IMG/VR virus record: IMGVR_UViG_3300035168_000117
Location: 1 to 58,072 of that record
DNA from: a virus
Length of the DNA: 58,072 nucleotides
Reading direction: 5' to 3' (one strand)
Shown: in pieces, positions 44,865 to 53,186 of the stretch
Layout: each line of letters starts with the position of its first letter
Position numbering within the stretch: the stretch's first letter is position 1
The notes under the pieces: generated by a model
What the model saw: only the letters and a program-made list of their open reading frames with translations
The model's database searches: none
What the model was told of the DNA's origin: nothing
Made by a program: the position numbers and the translations under genes

Positions 44865-46423
44865 CGCGCCGCCCTCTTCATCGTCACGATGCATGTATTG
44901 ACGTTCGTCCCGCTCTCTCGAAACGAGCCTGCCGGCAAATCTCGGAATGAGCCGCAATACCGCTCGACGAGCGCGCGAAACGCGATAGCCTTGCGCGTCT
45001 CGCGGAACTCGGTTCCGGCGCTCATGATCGCGAAGAGGGAGCCGCCGGGCTTCAGAAATTCGAACGCGTGCGTCACATGGTCGATATCGCGCTCTCGGTC
45101 GAATGGCGGATTCATGACGACGAGGTCGTAGGGCTCGAACGCGCTCGGCCGCAGCGAGAGGAAATCGGCGCAGATGACGCGGTTGTAGATTCCTTTCGCC
45201 TCGAGACCGGCGGCAAGCTCGGGCTGGATTTCGACGCAATCGACGAGGTTGTCGAAGCGATACTCATTGGCGTAGCGCTCGCGCGTATATTCGTTCCAGC
45301 CGTTCATTTCGGCCGCCGAGTGGACGCAGCGCCGCGCGAGGTTCCCGGTCCCCGCCGATGGCTCTAGGATGCGCAGACGCGGCTCGTCCCTGCGTCGCAG
45401 GATCGGAATGCCTGAGACGCACCCGCGCCCGTTGAAAAGCTCCTCGACGGCCTCCGGCGGCGTCGGGAAGAATCCGAAGCGCCGGGACGGCGTGAGCTTG
45501 CGGTCCTGCAGCGGGTCCGCTTCCTGTGTCGCGCCGTCCGCAATGACCTCACCGTAATATTCGGCGAGCAGCTTGTTCACCTTCTCGACGAGGTCGTCGC
45601 GCGAAAACCAGAGGTGCGCATTGCCGTTCTTGTATGCGCGGATGCGGAAGTACGGCGTTTCGTGCTCGCTTTGCGCTCCGCCGAGCTTTGTCTTGCGTCG
45701 CGACAATTGATCGATGGCGGATTGAAACGAACCCTCGGGATGACCGTCCAGCACGGAAAAGACGCGCTCCACATCGATCAGCTTGTCCCGGATCCAGCCG
45801 CTATTGAGATAGCCGTAGCTGTCGAAAACATAGGTCAGAATGATGCGCGACCCGATCTTGAAGCCGTCGTGCGACTTGAAGCGACGATCGAGTTTCGAGA
45901 AGACGTTGGCGATCCCTCGGCAGAATATCATTCCAGCATCGCCGAAGAATTTTTCCAGCGTCGCATAGACGTTCTCGACCGTGATCGGAGGAAGCCCCTT
46001 CTCCATTTCCTTTTGATTGATAATCTGCCCGTACCCGTTGACCTTGTCCGGGACGTAGGCCATTTGGGCGCGAAGCTGCTCCTTCGCCTCATTGTCCATG
46101 AGCCGCTCGAGTTCCGACATCTTGACGATGTTCGCCCAGGCGCCGTTCCCTAGCAGCTTGCGCGCGGTCCGCATGTAGCGGTCGCGCGGCGGGAGATTGA
46201 GCGCGTTGCGGAACTGCGCGATCTCTTCCGCCCCAGCGCCGCCGAATGTGCGTAGCTGGCCCCTGTCCGCGTCGTGCGCGCGCTCGTGCGCGGCGCGCAA
46301 CGCCTCTTGCGCGATCTCCAGCGCATCGAAGGCGCGCTCATAGAGCACAAGCGCTTCGTCGTGCGCGCGCACGATATCCTCGACCGTCTGGCGAGGGATC
46401 GGGAGGGCCGGCCCTGCGCTCAT
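44861..46423 (-). CDS. DUF4942 + adenine-specific DNA methyltransferase-like protein (520 aa)
   Basis: Start ATG 46423 is coupled to the primase. Residues about 20-250 (TVEDIVRAHDEALVLYERAF, GYGQIINQKEMEKGLPPITV, FKSHDGFKIGSRIILTYVFD) match DUF4942. The C-terminal third is a Rossmann methyltransferase with the SAM loop RILEPSAGTGNLARRC (motif I) and catalytic MNPPFDRERDIDHV (motif IV, NPPF). It probably methylates adenine N6 in phage DNA, or may be an orphan enzyme against restriction. It lies between primase and small early genes. Confidence 0.85.
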   Translation of the reverse strand: MSAGPALPIPRQTVEDIVRAHDEALVLYERAFDALEIAQEALRAAHERAHDADRGQLRTFGGAGAEEIAQFRNALNLPPRDRYMRTARKLLGNGAWANIVKMSELERLMDNEAKEQLRAQMAYVPDKVNGYGQIINQKEMEKGLPPITVENVYATLEKFFGDAGMIFCRGIANVFSKLDRRFKSHDGFKIGSRIILTYVFDSYGYLNSGWIRDKLIDVERVFSVLDGHPEGSFQSAIDQLSRRKTKLGGAQSEHETPYFRIRAYKNGNAHLWFSRDDLVEKVNKLLAEYYGEVIADGATQEADPLQDRKLTPSRRFGFFPTPPEAVEELFNGRGCVSGIPILRRRDEPRLRILEPSAGTGNLARRCVHSAAEMNGWNEYTRERYANEYRFDNLVDCVEIQPELAAGLEAKGIYNRVICADFLSLRPSAFEPYDLVVMNPPFDRERDIDHVTHAFEFLKPGGSLFAIMSAGTEFRETRKAIAFRALVERYCGSFRDLPAGSFRESGTNVNTCIVTMKRAAR

Positions 46424-47622
46424 GCCGCCGCCCTCTGCCGGCGCGACAGCAAGACGTCGTTCCAATCGGACCCGTCCGGAGCTAAATGAACGAGCACCTC
46501 GAGCCCGAGGCGCCGGAACCGCTCGGCTCCCGTCGCCAGCATCGCGCGTGTCATCGCAGGGTCGCTGTCTCCGTCACCGATCAGGATGAGGCGGCGGACG
46601 CCGGCCGGAACCCACATCGCTCCGCTCGACATGTCCGGGTCGCCGTTGGGAATCGTCGCGTTGGCGTGTCCCCTCGGCGGCCGAGGATGCGGCTTCGTCC
46701 CGGTCGCGCTCCCACACATGTTCCCAAGGCTATAGGCCGCCGCGATCGCCGCGCCGGCGGCAGCCTCCCCAAACTCGCCATCGCGCGCCATCGCGCGCCA
46801 GCTGCACGCCGTCTCGATCCCCTCGGCGACGGCGAGCGTCTCGGCCGGCTCGCTCAACAGGATGAGCCCGCCGCCCATCCTGAACGCGCCCTTCTTCGCC
46901 TTGTTGCGCTTCCTGTCGCCGGGCGGGCGCAGCTTCATCGGTCCCGCCGGGTCGAGATAGGTCCGATGGACGCCCTGCAATGATCCGTCCGGTGCGCGCA
47001 TCGCCGCGAGCATGCAGTCGAAGACGCCGAGCTCCACCTCCTCTTGGGAGTCGGAATCGACGAACCCGCGATAGGAGAGATTGTGGACGAACCGCAGATC
47101 CGCAGTCGAAAACGTGTGAAGAAAGATCCCGCGCCTTTCCAAATAATCGTCCGCGGCCGTGAGTTCGATCGGGCGCCCCTGAGAGAACAGCCTCTCGGCG
47201 CGCTCTGCCCCGGCCCGCTTCTCTGCCGCCTCTTGCTCGCGGCGCGCGATCTCTTCGTCCCGGCGCTCTTCTTTGCGCTCCTTATCGATCGCCGGGTCAC
47301 GCTGGCGCGCGCTCTCCTTCGGATCGCGATCGGGCGCCGACTCGTCGAGGATCGCTTCGCAGATGCGGATGAAGTCTCTCTTCGGATCGAGCCCTTGTAT
47401 GTGCGCCGCCATGTCGATGACGCCGCCGCCGCCGAAGCCACGGCAATTGAAAACGCGCTCGCGTGTGTTCACGCTGAAGCGATCGGAACCGCCACAGACC
47501 GGGCACGGGCCCGCCAGTTCCGCGGCGCCCGCCTTCTTCAGCTTCGCGCCCATCGCTTCCGCAACGGCGCGGATATCGGCGCTCTTCGCGCGCTCGACGA
47601 ATGAGTCCCGGTCTTCGCTCAT
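46420..47622 (-). CDS. CHC2/Toprim DNA primase
   Basis: From ATG 47622 the 400-aa product has a CHC2-type zinc region (GPCPVCGGSDRFSVN, then VFNCRGFGGGGVIDM). A middle region follows (DYLERRGIFLHTFSTADLRF), then a Toprim core (ETLAVAEGIETACSW with the catalytic Glu, and RLILIGDGDSDPAM with the DxD-like pair). The last zinc ligand position is Phe instead of Cys (CRGF), a substitution also known in other phage versions (CRGS). It would lay RNA primers for the RepA-type helicase at 40563. Confidence 0.88.
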   Translation of the reverse strand: MSEDRDSFVERAKSADIRAVAEAMGAKLKKAGAAELAGPCPVCGGSDRFSVNTRERVFNCRGFGGGGVIDMAAHIQGLDPKRDFIRICEAILDESAPDRDPKESARQRDPAIDKERKEERRDEEIARREQEAAEKRAGAERAERLFSQGRPIELTAADDYLERRGIFLHTFSTADLRFVHNLSYRGFVDSDSQEEVELGVFDCMLAAMRAPDGSLQGVHRTYLDPAGPMKLRPPGDRKRNKAKKGAFRMGGGLILLSEPAETLAVAEGIETACSWRAMARDGEFGEAAAGAAIAAAYSLGNMCGSATGTKPHPRPPRGHANATIPNGDPDMSSGAMWVPAGVRRLILIGDGDSDPAMTRAMLATGAERFRRLGLEVLVHLAPDGSDWNDVLLSRRQRAAA

Positions 47623-48548
47623 CGGCGCGGCTCCGGGAATTCTCTGACGAGAAGATCGTCCGGTAGCGGCCTCTTGCCGACGTTCTGTTTGCCAAAGAAT
47701 GGAACGCCGGCCGCGCGACATTGGGAAAGCAAGGCGCGTGCGTTCAGTTCGAAGTCATTGTCGCGCGCGCCTGGGCCGCTCTCGCCGCCGGTGATGACCC
47801 AGTCGAGGCCTTCGCACGGAGCGCCAGTCAGGTCGCACCGCTCGAAGCTCTCGCCGAGAGCGACATGCGTGCTCCCGCATATCGCCTCGCCCATCCACAT
47901 TCTGAGATCGATTGGCCCGAGCAACGGCTCGCAGCTCACGCCGCGAACGGCGGCCGGCGTCGCGAGAAGATCGGGAATGCGCTCGTCGGCGCGGGGCTGA
48001 TCCTCCGCCGTCACGCCGAGCCATACGTTGGGGAGCGGCCACTTCTCGATCGATAGGCACGGCGACTCGCGGGGCGCGAACGTCAAGCCGAGATGCTCAA
48101 GCGGCTGGTTGACCTGAGCCATGTCATACACTTGCTGCGCGACACGCGCGTTCGCCGCCTCGAAGTATTCCCGCATCCGCTTCGGCCGCTTTGTCAGCAC
48201 CTGGAATGTATGCTGCGGCGACAGCGCCATCACCGCGAAGACGCGGTCGATCCATTCGTCCGGCACGCTCTCGTGAAATAGATCGCTCATCGAGTTCACG
48301 AAGATGCGGCGGGGCTTTTTCCAGTGCAGCGGCTTCAGCAGCACGCTCTCGGGCGCCTGCTTCAGAACGCCGGTCCACACCGCCTTGCCGTTAAGGACCT
48401 GCGTCGTGCCGGCATAATGCGACGCAGACGTCATGCGTTCGATCCGCGCGGCCATCACCATCGCGTAGCAGTTCGTGCAGGCCGGGGACACGAGGCTGCA
48501 GCCGACGATCGGGTCCCATGTCTCATCACACCACTCGATCTTTGACAT
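47619..48548 (-). CDS. DUF5131/Gp37-Gp68 family protein (309 aa)
   Basis: The N-terminus MSKIEWCDETWDPIVGCSLV with SPACTNCYAMVMA is the cysteine-rich hallmark of the mycobacteriophage Gp37/Gp68 (DUF5131) family. Further conserved segments are IFVNSMSDLFHESVPDEWID, HTFQVLTKRPKRM and GVSCEPLLGPIDL with DWVITGGESGPGARD. The CxxxxxxxxCxxC-like start recalls radical-SAM proteins, but no reaction is established. It is common in phage genomes next to primase or methyltransferase genes. Confidence 0.88.
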   Translation of the reverse strand: MSKIEWCDETWDPIVGCSLVSPACTNCYAMVMAARIERMTSASHYAGTTQVLNGKAVWTGVLKQAPESVLLKPLHWKKPRRIFVNSMSDLFHESVPDEWIDRVFAVMALSPQHTFQVLTKRPKRMREYFEAANARVAQQVYDMAQVNQPLEHLGLTFAPRESPCLSIEKWPLPNVWLGVTAEDQPRADERIPDLLATPAAVRGVSCEPLLGPIDLRMWMGEAICGSTHVALGESFERCDLTGAPCEGLDWVITGGESGPGARDNDFELNARALLSQCRAAGVPFFGKQNVGKRPLPDDLLVREFPEPRR

Positions 48549-49111
48549 TAGAGCGTCCCCATCGCTGCGAGATATTCGATCATGAGCACTTTTGGCTCCG
48601 GCGCATGGTTATCGATCCAATCATCAAGATCACGATTGCGCTTGCGGCTATTGCAGCTAGAGCAGGCTGGAACCATGTTCCCGGCTCGGCTTGACCCACC
48701 ATGCGTTACGGCGATGGCGTGATCCCATGTCGTCGCTGGCGCGGGGCAATAAGCGCATTCGCCGTCGAACATTTCTAGAAGCATTTCCGCCGATGATGGC
48801 GCGATACGATCTACGGCCCGACGGCGAAAGTCGCGCTGGTTCTTCCGATATTCTCGAAAGCCTTCATCAGCGGCATATCTGGCCCGCTCCTCAGCGGCGA
48901 GGCAATCGCGGCAGGCGCCTTGACGGACCGAGTCTGCCACTAGCCATTCACGGCAGCCGCGGCACCATTTAAGACCTTCTGCCGCCTTGCGCCGTCGCTC
49001 CTGTTGTCCGGGCCTGCTCGGCTCGGCGCGGCAATAGAAGCGCGTTCTCCGACCGCCTCTGTCGACCATCGCCGTCGCATCCGTCCATTCGATTCCCGTG
49101 GCGTCAGACAT
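48548..49111 (-). CDS. HNH endonuclease with a Gp37-like N-terminal start (187 aa)
   Basis: A C-terminal HNH fold is clear: DGECAYCPAPATTWDHAIAV, then THGGSSRAGNMVPACSSCNS RKRNRD. Two CxxC pairs flank the DH motif. An additional knuckle pair lies earlier (KWCRGCREWL and GACRDC). The first residues, TGIEWTDAT, look like the start of DUF5131/Gp37 proteins, the neighbour downstream, so this gene may have arisen by insertion of an HNH unit into a duplicated copy. Its GC is somewhat lower than that of its neighbours. Confidence 0.82.
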   Translation of the reverse strand: MSDATGIEWTDATAMVDRGGRRTRFYCRAEPSRPGQQERRRKAAEGLKWCRGCREWLVADSVRQGACRDCLAAEERARYAADEGFREYRKNQRDFRRRAVDRIAPSSAEMLLEMFDGECAYCPAPATTWDHAIAVTHGGSSRAGNMVPACSSCNSRKRNRDLDDWIDNHAPEPKVLMIEYLAAMGTL

Positions 49112-49334
49112 TGGCCGCCTCCCACCCGTTCCAGGAGCGCCGAGTCAGCGGAACGATCGCGAGCCGCTCCTCATGCCGGACAGACTGCCATCGCCACAGC
49201 AGTCGCTCCGCAGCGCGCCAACAATCGCGCTCCGACTTCTCGTTCCGCCCATCGAAAGCGACGGTCGAAAGCAGCGCCTCTCCGCCCGTGACGATGCCCA
49301 GATGCGTGACGCCTTCCATGCTCGTGCTCATCAT
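49104..49334 (-). CDS. hypothetical early protein (76 aa)
   Basis: ATG 49334 (or 49331) overlaps the upstream TGA. The product (MMSTSMEGVTHLGIVTGGEA, FDGRNEKSERDCWRAAERLL) is small and mixed alpha/beta; the end is WNGWEAANV. No motif. It overlaps the HNH start by 8 bp. Confidence 0.62.
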   Translation of the reverse strand: MMSTSMEGVTHLGIVTGGEALLSTVAFDGRNEKSERDCWRAAERLLWRWQSVRHEERLAIVPLTRRSWNGWEAANV

Positions 49335-49636
49335 TTCTTGAATCCCAATGCGAGAAGCGAATGCTCCGGGACATCGTGCCCGGCGCCGACGCGATAGACC
49401 GGCTCGCCTGTGCTGCGGACGTAGGCCACCGGCCACGGGCCTTTCCATCGGACCGGTCCTCCTTCGTCATCGAACGCGATGCGCGACTTCACCAAGTCGA
49501 TAGTGGCCCGGACGTAAGATGCGTCAGCCTTGCTTCGGACCTTTAGAAGCTCGATCGCGATCGCCTCGCCCGTCATGCCTTCCCGCAGCATCCGATAGGC
49601 GATCTCGCGCATCGTGGAATTGGTGGGATCAGCCAT
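49331..49636 (-). CDS. hypothetical early protein (101 aa)
   Basis: The N-terminal half (TMREIAYRMLREGMTGEAIA, then LLKVRSKADASYVRATIDLV) resembles a degenerate helical DNA-binding motif. The C-terminal half (WPVAYVRSTGEPVYRVGAGH) is beta-like. It is coupled downstream at 49331 and overlaps the upstream gene by 8 bp. Unknown. Confidence 0.62.
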   Translation of the reverse strand: MADPTNSTMREIAYRMLREGMTGEAIAIELLKVRSKADASYVRATIDLVKSRIAFDDEGGPVRWKGPWPVAYVRSTGEPVYRVGAGHDVPEHSLLALGFKK

Positions 49637-49979
49637 GCTCGACGACTCCTCTCACGATCTCGCGGAGCCGCGCGCTGTCCTTCGCGACATACTCGACGAC
49701 GCGCGCCGCGATCATCTGCGGATCCACCCCATGCGGATCACAGACGCGCTCGATCTCGCTCATCGCCTCACGGGAGACGACGACCACGAATGCGGTTTGA
49801 GCATGCGTCTTCGGCACCAGCCGTATTCCGTGCAGGCGCAGGATTCTGAAAATTCGGCTCGTGTTCATTCCGCGCCCGAGCGCGTCCGCGATCTCCGCCG
49901 CAGACGATCCGGTGACCGCGAGACACGATGCGCGCAGGACCTCGCTGAACGGGTAGCGATGGCGGCGAGGATGTTTCAA
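49629..49979 (-). CDS. HTH-like early protein (116 aa)
   Basis: I place the start at TTG 49979, which overlaps the TGA of the methyltransferase gene; no ATG precedes the conserved part. Residues about 20-55 (GSSAAEIADALGRGMNTSRI, FRILRLHGIRLVPK) look like an HTH. The remainder (DPHGVDPQMIAARVVEYVAK) is helical. It is possibly a small regulator. Confidence 0.6.
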   Translation of the reverse strand: MKHPRRHRYPFSEVLRASCLAVTGSSAAEIADALGRGMNTSRIFRILRLHGIRLVPKTHAQTAFVVVVSREAMSEIERVCDPHGVDPQMIAARVVEYVAKDSARLREIVRGVVEHG

Positions 49980-50491
49980 TTCGTCTGCCCTCCAACGATA
50001 CGCGGCGCCGCGAGGACTCCGAGCCCGGCAGATTGCGCCCGCGCCAGCGCGGCGCATGCCCTGTCTCCGGCTGCGAACAGGCACGTCCCTTGCGCTGGCG
50101 ATTTGCCGGGACGGCCATCCCGCCCGATGAATTTGAGCTTCGGCGCCACGAACAGAATCGCGTCCGCTCGCCGCGCCGCGCGCTGCCACCACGGCGCCGA
50201 GGTTCGATCCGGCGCGAGTGCGATTCCGTTGGCATGAGCGAAGAAGCGATCGAGCCATGGCTCTATGCCGTTGCGACCGCCAAATGGCGGATTGAGCCAA
50301 ACGAATCCGAACCATTCAGTAGTCAGCCCATCAGCGTTGACGCAATGCACGTTCTTGACCGGGATCCACGGCAGCTCTCGGTCGATCGGATATGCGGGGT
50401 CGAGATCGAACGTCTCGCCGAGCGCGACGAACACATGCGGCGGAGTGTACCACTCGCTAGTCGCGCCGACGGATTGCTCGTGAAGCGCCAT
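49976..50491 (-). CDS. phage Dam-like DNA N6-adenine methyltransferase (171 aa)
   Basis: From ATG 50491 the product reads ATSEWYTPPHVFVALGETFD with LDPAYP, then WFGFVWLNPPFGGRNGIEPW and FFAHANGIALAPDRTSAPWW. The NPPF motif IV and the WYTPP start are typical of the phage Dam-like adenine methyltransferase family. It would modify phage DNA, perhaps to escape restriction or influence timing. It overlaps the next upstream MT-A70 gene by one base. Confidence 0.86.
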   Translation of the reverse strand: MALHEQSVGATSEWYTPPHVFVALGETFDLDPAYPIDRELPWIPVKNVHCVNADGLTTEWFGFVWLNPPFGGRNGIEPWLDRFFAHANGIALAPDRTSAPWWQRAARRADAILFVAPKLKFIGRDGRPGKSPAQGTCLFAAGDRACAALARAQSAGLGVLAAPRIVGGQTN

Positions 50492-51102
50492 TATGCTGCG
50501 CTCCCCACGTCGAATTTCCCGGCCTGGTCGCCGAAGCAATCCCACCCCGGACGCGACTCGCGTGAGAACACCTCGGCGTAAGGCCCGGCGCTGTACTGCT
50601 CGATGCGCAGATAAGATTCGCTCGGCTTTCTCGAATGCTCGCGGCGCGGCGCGATTATGATTTCGCGGACATCGCGCCGGAGACGCTTCGGAGCGCCGGA
50701 CTTGAAGAGGAGGCAGTCCTCGCCGTTCTTGCGGGTCGTGTATCCATGGCCGACGAAGAAGGAGTCGCGATGGACGAACATCGCCTCGCCGCCATTCGCG
50801 CCGACCTGATGCGTCTTGATCCACAGGAAGGCGCGCCCCGAATAGCGGACCCCCTGCTTCCGCCATGCCGGCGCGATGACGCGCCAGAACCGCTCGGCGA
50901 TCGGCGAGGTAATCCAGACGAAGAAATGACAGCCGTCCGGGCTCGCCAACTGGCCGATCGGAAGCGCCGCGATCTCGTCGTCCGACATGCGCTGGTAATG
51001 CTGCGGGCGCCCTTTCGTGCCGCCGGAAAAGCGCCACGGCGGATCGAGCACAACGGCTCCATAATGACGGCGGCGGAGATTGCCGAAGGGCCACGCGGTC
51101 AT
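50491..51102 (-). CDS. MT-A70 family adenine methyltransferase (203 aa)
   Basis: From ATG 51102 the product has GAVVLDPPWRFSGGTKGRPQ, the DPPW catalytic motif of MT-A70 enzymes. ASPDGCHFFVWITSPIAERF and GYTTRKNGEDCLLFKSGAPK follow, with an EVFSRESRPGWDCFGDQ end that is also usual. It transfers a methyl group to adenine N6 in DNA or RNA; in phages DNA is the likely substrate. It is one of three adenine-methyltransferase-like genes in the early operon. Confidence 0.88.
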   Translation of the reverse strand: MTAWPFGNLRRRHYGAVVLDPPWRFSGGTKGRPQHYQRMSDDEIAALPIGQLASPDGCHFFVWITSPIAERFWRVIAPAWRKQGVRYSGRAFLWIKTHQVGANGGEAMFVHRDSFFVGHGYTTRKNGEDCLLFKSGAPKRLRRDVREIIIAPRREHSRKPSESYLRIEQYSAGPYAEVFSRESRPGWDCFGDQAGKFDVGSAA

Positions 51103-51467
51103 TGCGCCCCTCCCGCATCCCGCACGAAATATCCACCGTTCGCGCGCTCGAGCTTCGCGCCGACCATCGCGCAAACGAACAAGACCGCGATCCGGTTCTG
51201 CGCCTGAGATTGCGTCGCCAGTTCCGGCCCGCCGTCCTCATCGTCGCCGTAGCAAAGCTCGATCATCTCGGCGTTCTGGACGACCCGGCCGGGCTCCGCG
51301 AAGAGCGCCACGATCATTCTTCGCTCCGCCGATCGCACCCGGCAGACATGCCCCCGGAACCCGACCCAGAGCATCCGCGTCGAGATCACCAGCGCGTCTT
51401 TGCGATCCTCGGAGAGACTCCGCACGCGGCTCTCCACAAAGTCCCCGATGACGAGCGACGGCAGCAT
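51099..51467 (-). CDS. winged-helix regulator-like protein (122 aa)
   Basis: From ATG 51467 the N-terminal 55 residues are a small beta-rich module. Residues about 58-118 (FAEPGRVVQNAEMIELCYGD, ELATQSQAQNRIAVLFVCAM, AKLERANGGYFVRDA) look like the C-terminal winged helix of OmpR/PhoB regulators. It lacks a receiver domain. It is probably an early DNA-binding regulator. Confidence 0.68.
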   Translation of the reverse strand: MLPSLVIGDFVESRVRSLSEDRKDALVISTRMLWVGFRGHVCRVRSAERRMIVALFAEPGRVVQNAEMIELCYGDDEDGGPELATQSQAQNRIAVLFVCAMVGAKLERANGGYFVRDAGGAQ

Positions 51468-52021
51468 CAGCGCGGCTCCTGGAACATCACGAGCTCGCGT
51501 GGCTGCACGCGCGCATGTGTCGCGCAGGCCCAATCCCAAAGCGCAATTGCGTCCGCTGCATCGGTGTCGCAGAAATCGCGATCGACATAGCCGAGCAGAC
51601 GGCAGCGATCGAGAACGAGCTGTTTCGGGTTCTCCGGCCGCGCCCGCCCGAGGAAGTGCTTGCGCACCGTCTGGACGTTCCCATCGACGCATGTCACGCC
51701 GTACGGACCGCAGATCGTCTCGACTCCGCCGACAAGGCGGTGGAGCAGCGAGATCGTCTCGGGCGTCGAGCGGAAGGACGGCTTCTCGCCATCCTTCTTC
51801 CAGTCGATCATGGCGCCGATGTTCACCGGCGCTTCGATGACAACGAGATCGGGGCGCTCGAACGCGAATTGATCCCGCAGCCATATTCCGAGCTTCCGGC
51901 AGGCGCGAGAGGAAGGATCGTGCGGGCTCTTCAGCCGCTTGCTTCCGACGCGCGGCTTTTCCCCGGCGCGGCCGATGCAAAATCCCATTTTCGTCGCGAG
52001 ATCGAGCGCCATGATCAGCAT
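51467..52021 (-). CDS. RuvC-like Holliday junction resolvase (184 aa)
   Basis: The RNase H-like fold is marked by MALDLATKMGFCIG (first catalytic Asp), RPDLVVIEAPVNIGAM (Glu) and DTDAADAIALWDWA (paired Asp). This order is that of phage RuvC-like resolvases in alphaproteobacterial phages. It would resolve branched DNA before packaging. It is coupled downstream to the winged-helix gene. Confidence 0.86.
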   Translation of the reverse strand: MLIMALDLATKMGFCIGRAGEKPRVGSKRLKSPHDPSSRACRKLGIWLRDQFAFERPDLVVIEAPVNIGAMIDWKKDGEKPSFRSTPETISLLHRLVGGVETICGPYGVTCVDGNVQTVRKHFLGRARPENPKQLVLDRCRLLGYVDRDFCDTDAADAIALWDWACATHARVQPRELVMFQEPR

Positions 52022-52026
52022 CGGCC

Positions 52027-52248
52027 TCAGGCCCCCGCCGCCTTGTTCACGATGACGAGCTGCGCCGGATGGAAGAACGCGGCTTGAAGCGTGTCGGAAT
52101 CATCGAACCAGACGCACTCGATCGCGCCGGACTCGTTCTCAGGATCGATCTTGTCGACCGTCATGCGGACGGTCGCGCAATTCAGCCTCACGACATCGCC
52201 GACGGTGAAATCTTCGATCTTCGGATTGAGGTAGTTTTTCGTCGCCAT
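52027..52248 (-). CDS. YodC-like/DUF2158 small protein (73 aa)
   Basis: The product IEDFTVGDVVRLNCATVRMT then GAIECVWFDDSDTLQAAFFH has the GDVVxLxSG...M and CxWF pattern of the small DUF2158/YodC family. Its role is unknown. It lies between ThyX and the resolvase in the early operon. Confidence 0.78.
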   Translation of the reverse strand: MATKNYLNPKIEDFTVGDVVRLNCATVRMTVDKIDPENESGAIECVWFDDSDTLQAAFFHPAQLVIVNKAAGA

Positions 52249-52276
52249 GCTCAGCGCTCCACGGTGATTTGCGTTC

Positions 52277-52993
52277 TCAGACTCGACCGGCGGAGCGCCC
52301 TGCCTCCCACGCGCTCACGGCGACAGGCGCGATCGGCCTCACCAATTCGAGCATCGCCTCGGCATAGACGCGGATCTCGTATTGCGCGTGCGCATCGGCG
52401 CGGAGATCGAAGAACCCGAACAGGTTCTTGAGATCGACCTTCGCGAACATGTGCGAATAGGTGGCGACGGGAAGGACGGAGCGCGCTAGCTCACGCGGCC
52501 AACCCGCGTCCAGCAACTCGCGATAGGTTTCGAACGCTCTCTCCATTGCGACGCGGGCCTGCCCACACTCGATCTTCCGCACGCGGCAGGCTTCGTCGTC
52601 CCATTGTTCGATGAGGCGGCCTTGCTTGTTGTTCGGAGATTGCGCGCCGATCTGCGAAGGGTCCGGAACATAGAATTCTTCCGGCAGCTCGCGATAGCGC
52701 GCGCTCAACTCATTGAACGACCATACCCTATGCCGCATCCACTGCCGGAATACGAAGATCGGCGCCTTGACCTCGAATTGCAGCTCGACCGCCTCGAAAG
52801 GCGTCGTGTGCTTATGCTTCCACAAATAGCGGATCAGCCGCGCGTCAGAGCCTTCGTCTTCCCCGGCGCGCCAAGCCGCATCGAAACTAACCCTCGCCGC
52901 GCGCACGATCGAGAGGTCAGAGCCCATCGAATCGACCAAGCGCACGAATCCATGGTCGAGAACGCAGATCTTTCGATCACCATTCGGCTGCAC
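52277..52993 (-). CDS. thyX: flavin-dependent thymidylate synthase
   Basis: The 238-aa product has the ThyX signature RQWMRHRVWSFNELSARYRE (RHRxxSxNExSxRY) and a following LPEEFYVPDP. HTTPFEAVELQFEVKAPIFV supplies the nucleotide-site His, and a KVDLKNLFGFFDLRADAHAQ segment lies in the C-terminus. It makes dTMP from dUMP with methylenetetrahydrofolate and NADPH via FAD, supporting phage DNA synthesis. The start could be MQPNGDRK at 52993. Confidence 0.95.
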   Translation of the reverse strand: MQPNGDRKICVLDHGFVRLVDSMGSDLSIVRAARVSFDAAWRAGEDEGSDARLIRYLWKHKHTTPFEAVELQFEVKAPIFVFRQWMRHRVWSFNELSARYRELPEEFYVPDPSQIGAQSPNNKQGRLIEQWDDEACRVRKIECGQARVAMERAFETYRELLDAGWPRELARSVLPVATYSHMFAKVDLKNLFGFFDLRADAHAQYEIRVYAEAMLELVRPIAPVAVSAWEAGRSAGRV

Positions 52994-53186
52994 TGTCGAT
53001 CTCCATAATCGCGCGCTTCAGATAGTTGGCTGCGTCCAGATGCTCTTCGTAGGCGTGCTGCAGCCAGTCCCGCAGTGACAGGTCCGTGCGCGCGAGCGTC
53101 ACGCCATATTTCTGGACTCCGACCTGAGAGCGCTGAAGGAGATCGGCTCGCACTGCCTCGACGACGGGATCAATCTTCCCAGACAT
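52977..53186 (-). CDS. MazG-like small nucleotide-pyrophosphohydrolase-type protein (69 aa)
   Basis: From ATG 53186 the product has LQRSQVGVQKYGVTLARTDL then SLRDWLQHAYEEHLDAANYL. The R-Q-G-x-x-K-Y-G and HAYEExLD pattern belongs to a small phage family related in look to all-alpha (MazG/dUTPase-like) pyrophosphohydrolases. It is only one short domain and may be inactive or need oligomerisation. It overlaps thyX by 17 bp, matching a nucleotide-metabolism role. Confidence 0.75.
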   Translation of the reverse strand: MSGKIDPVVEAVRADLLQRSQVGVQKYGVTLARTDLSLRDWLQHAYEEHLDAANYLKRAIMEIDSAAEW

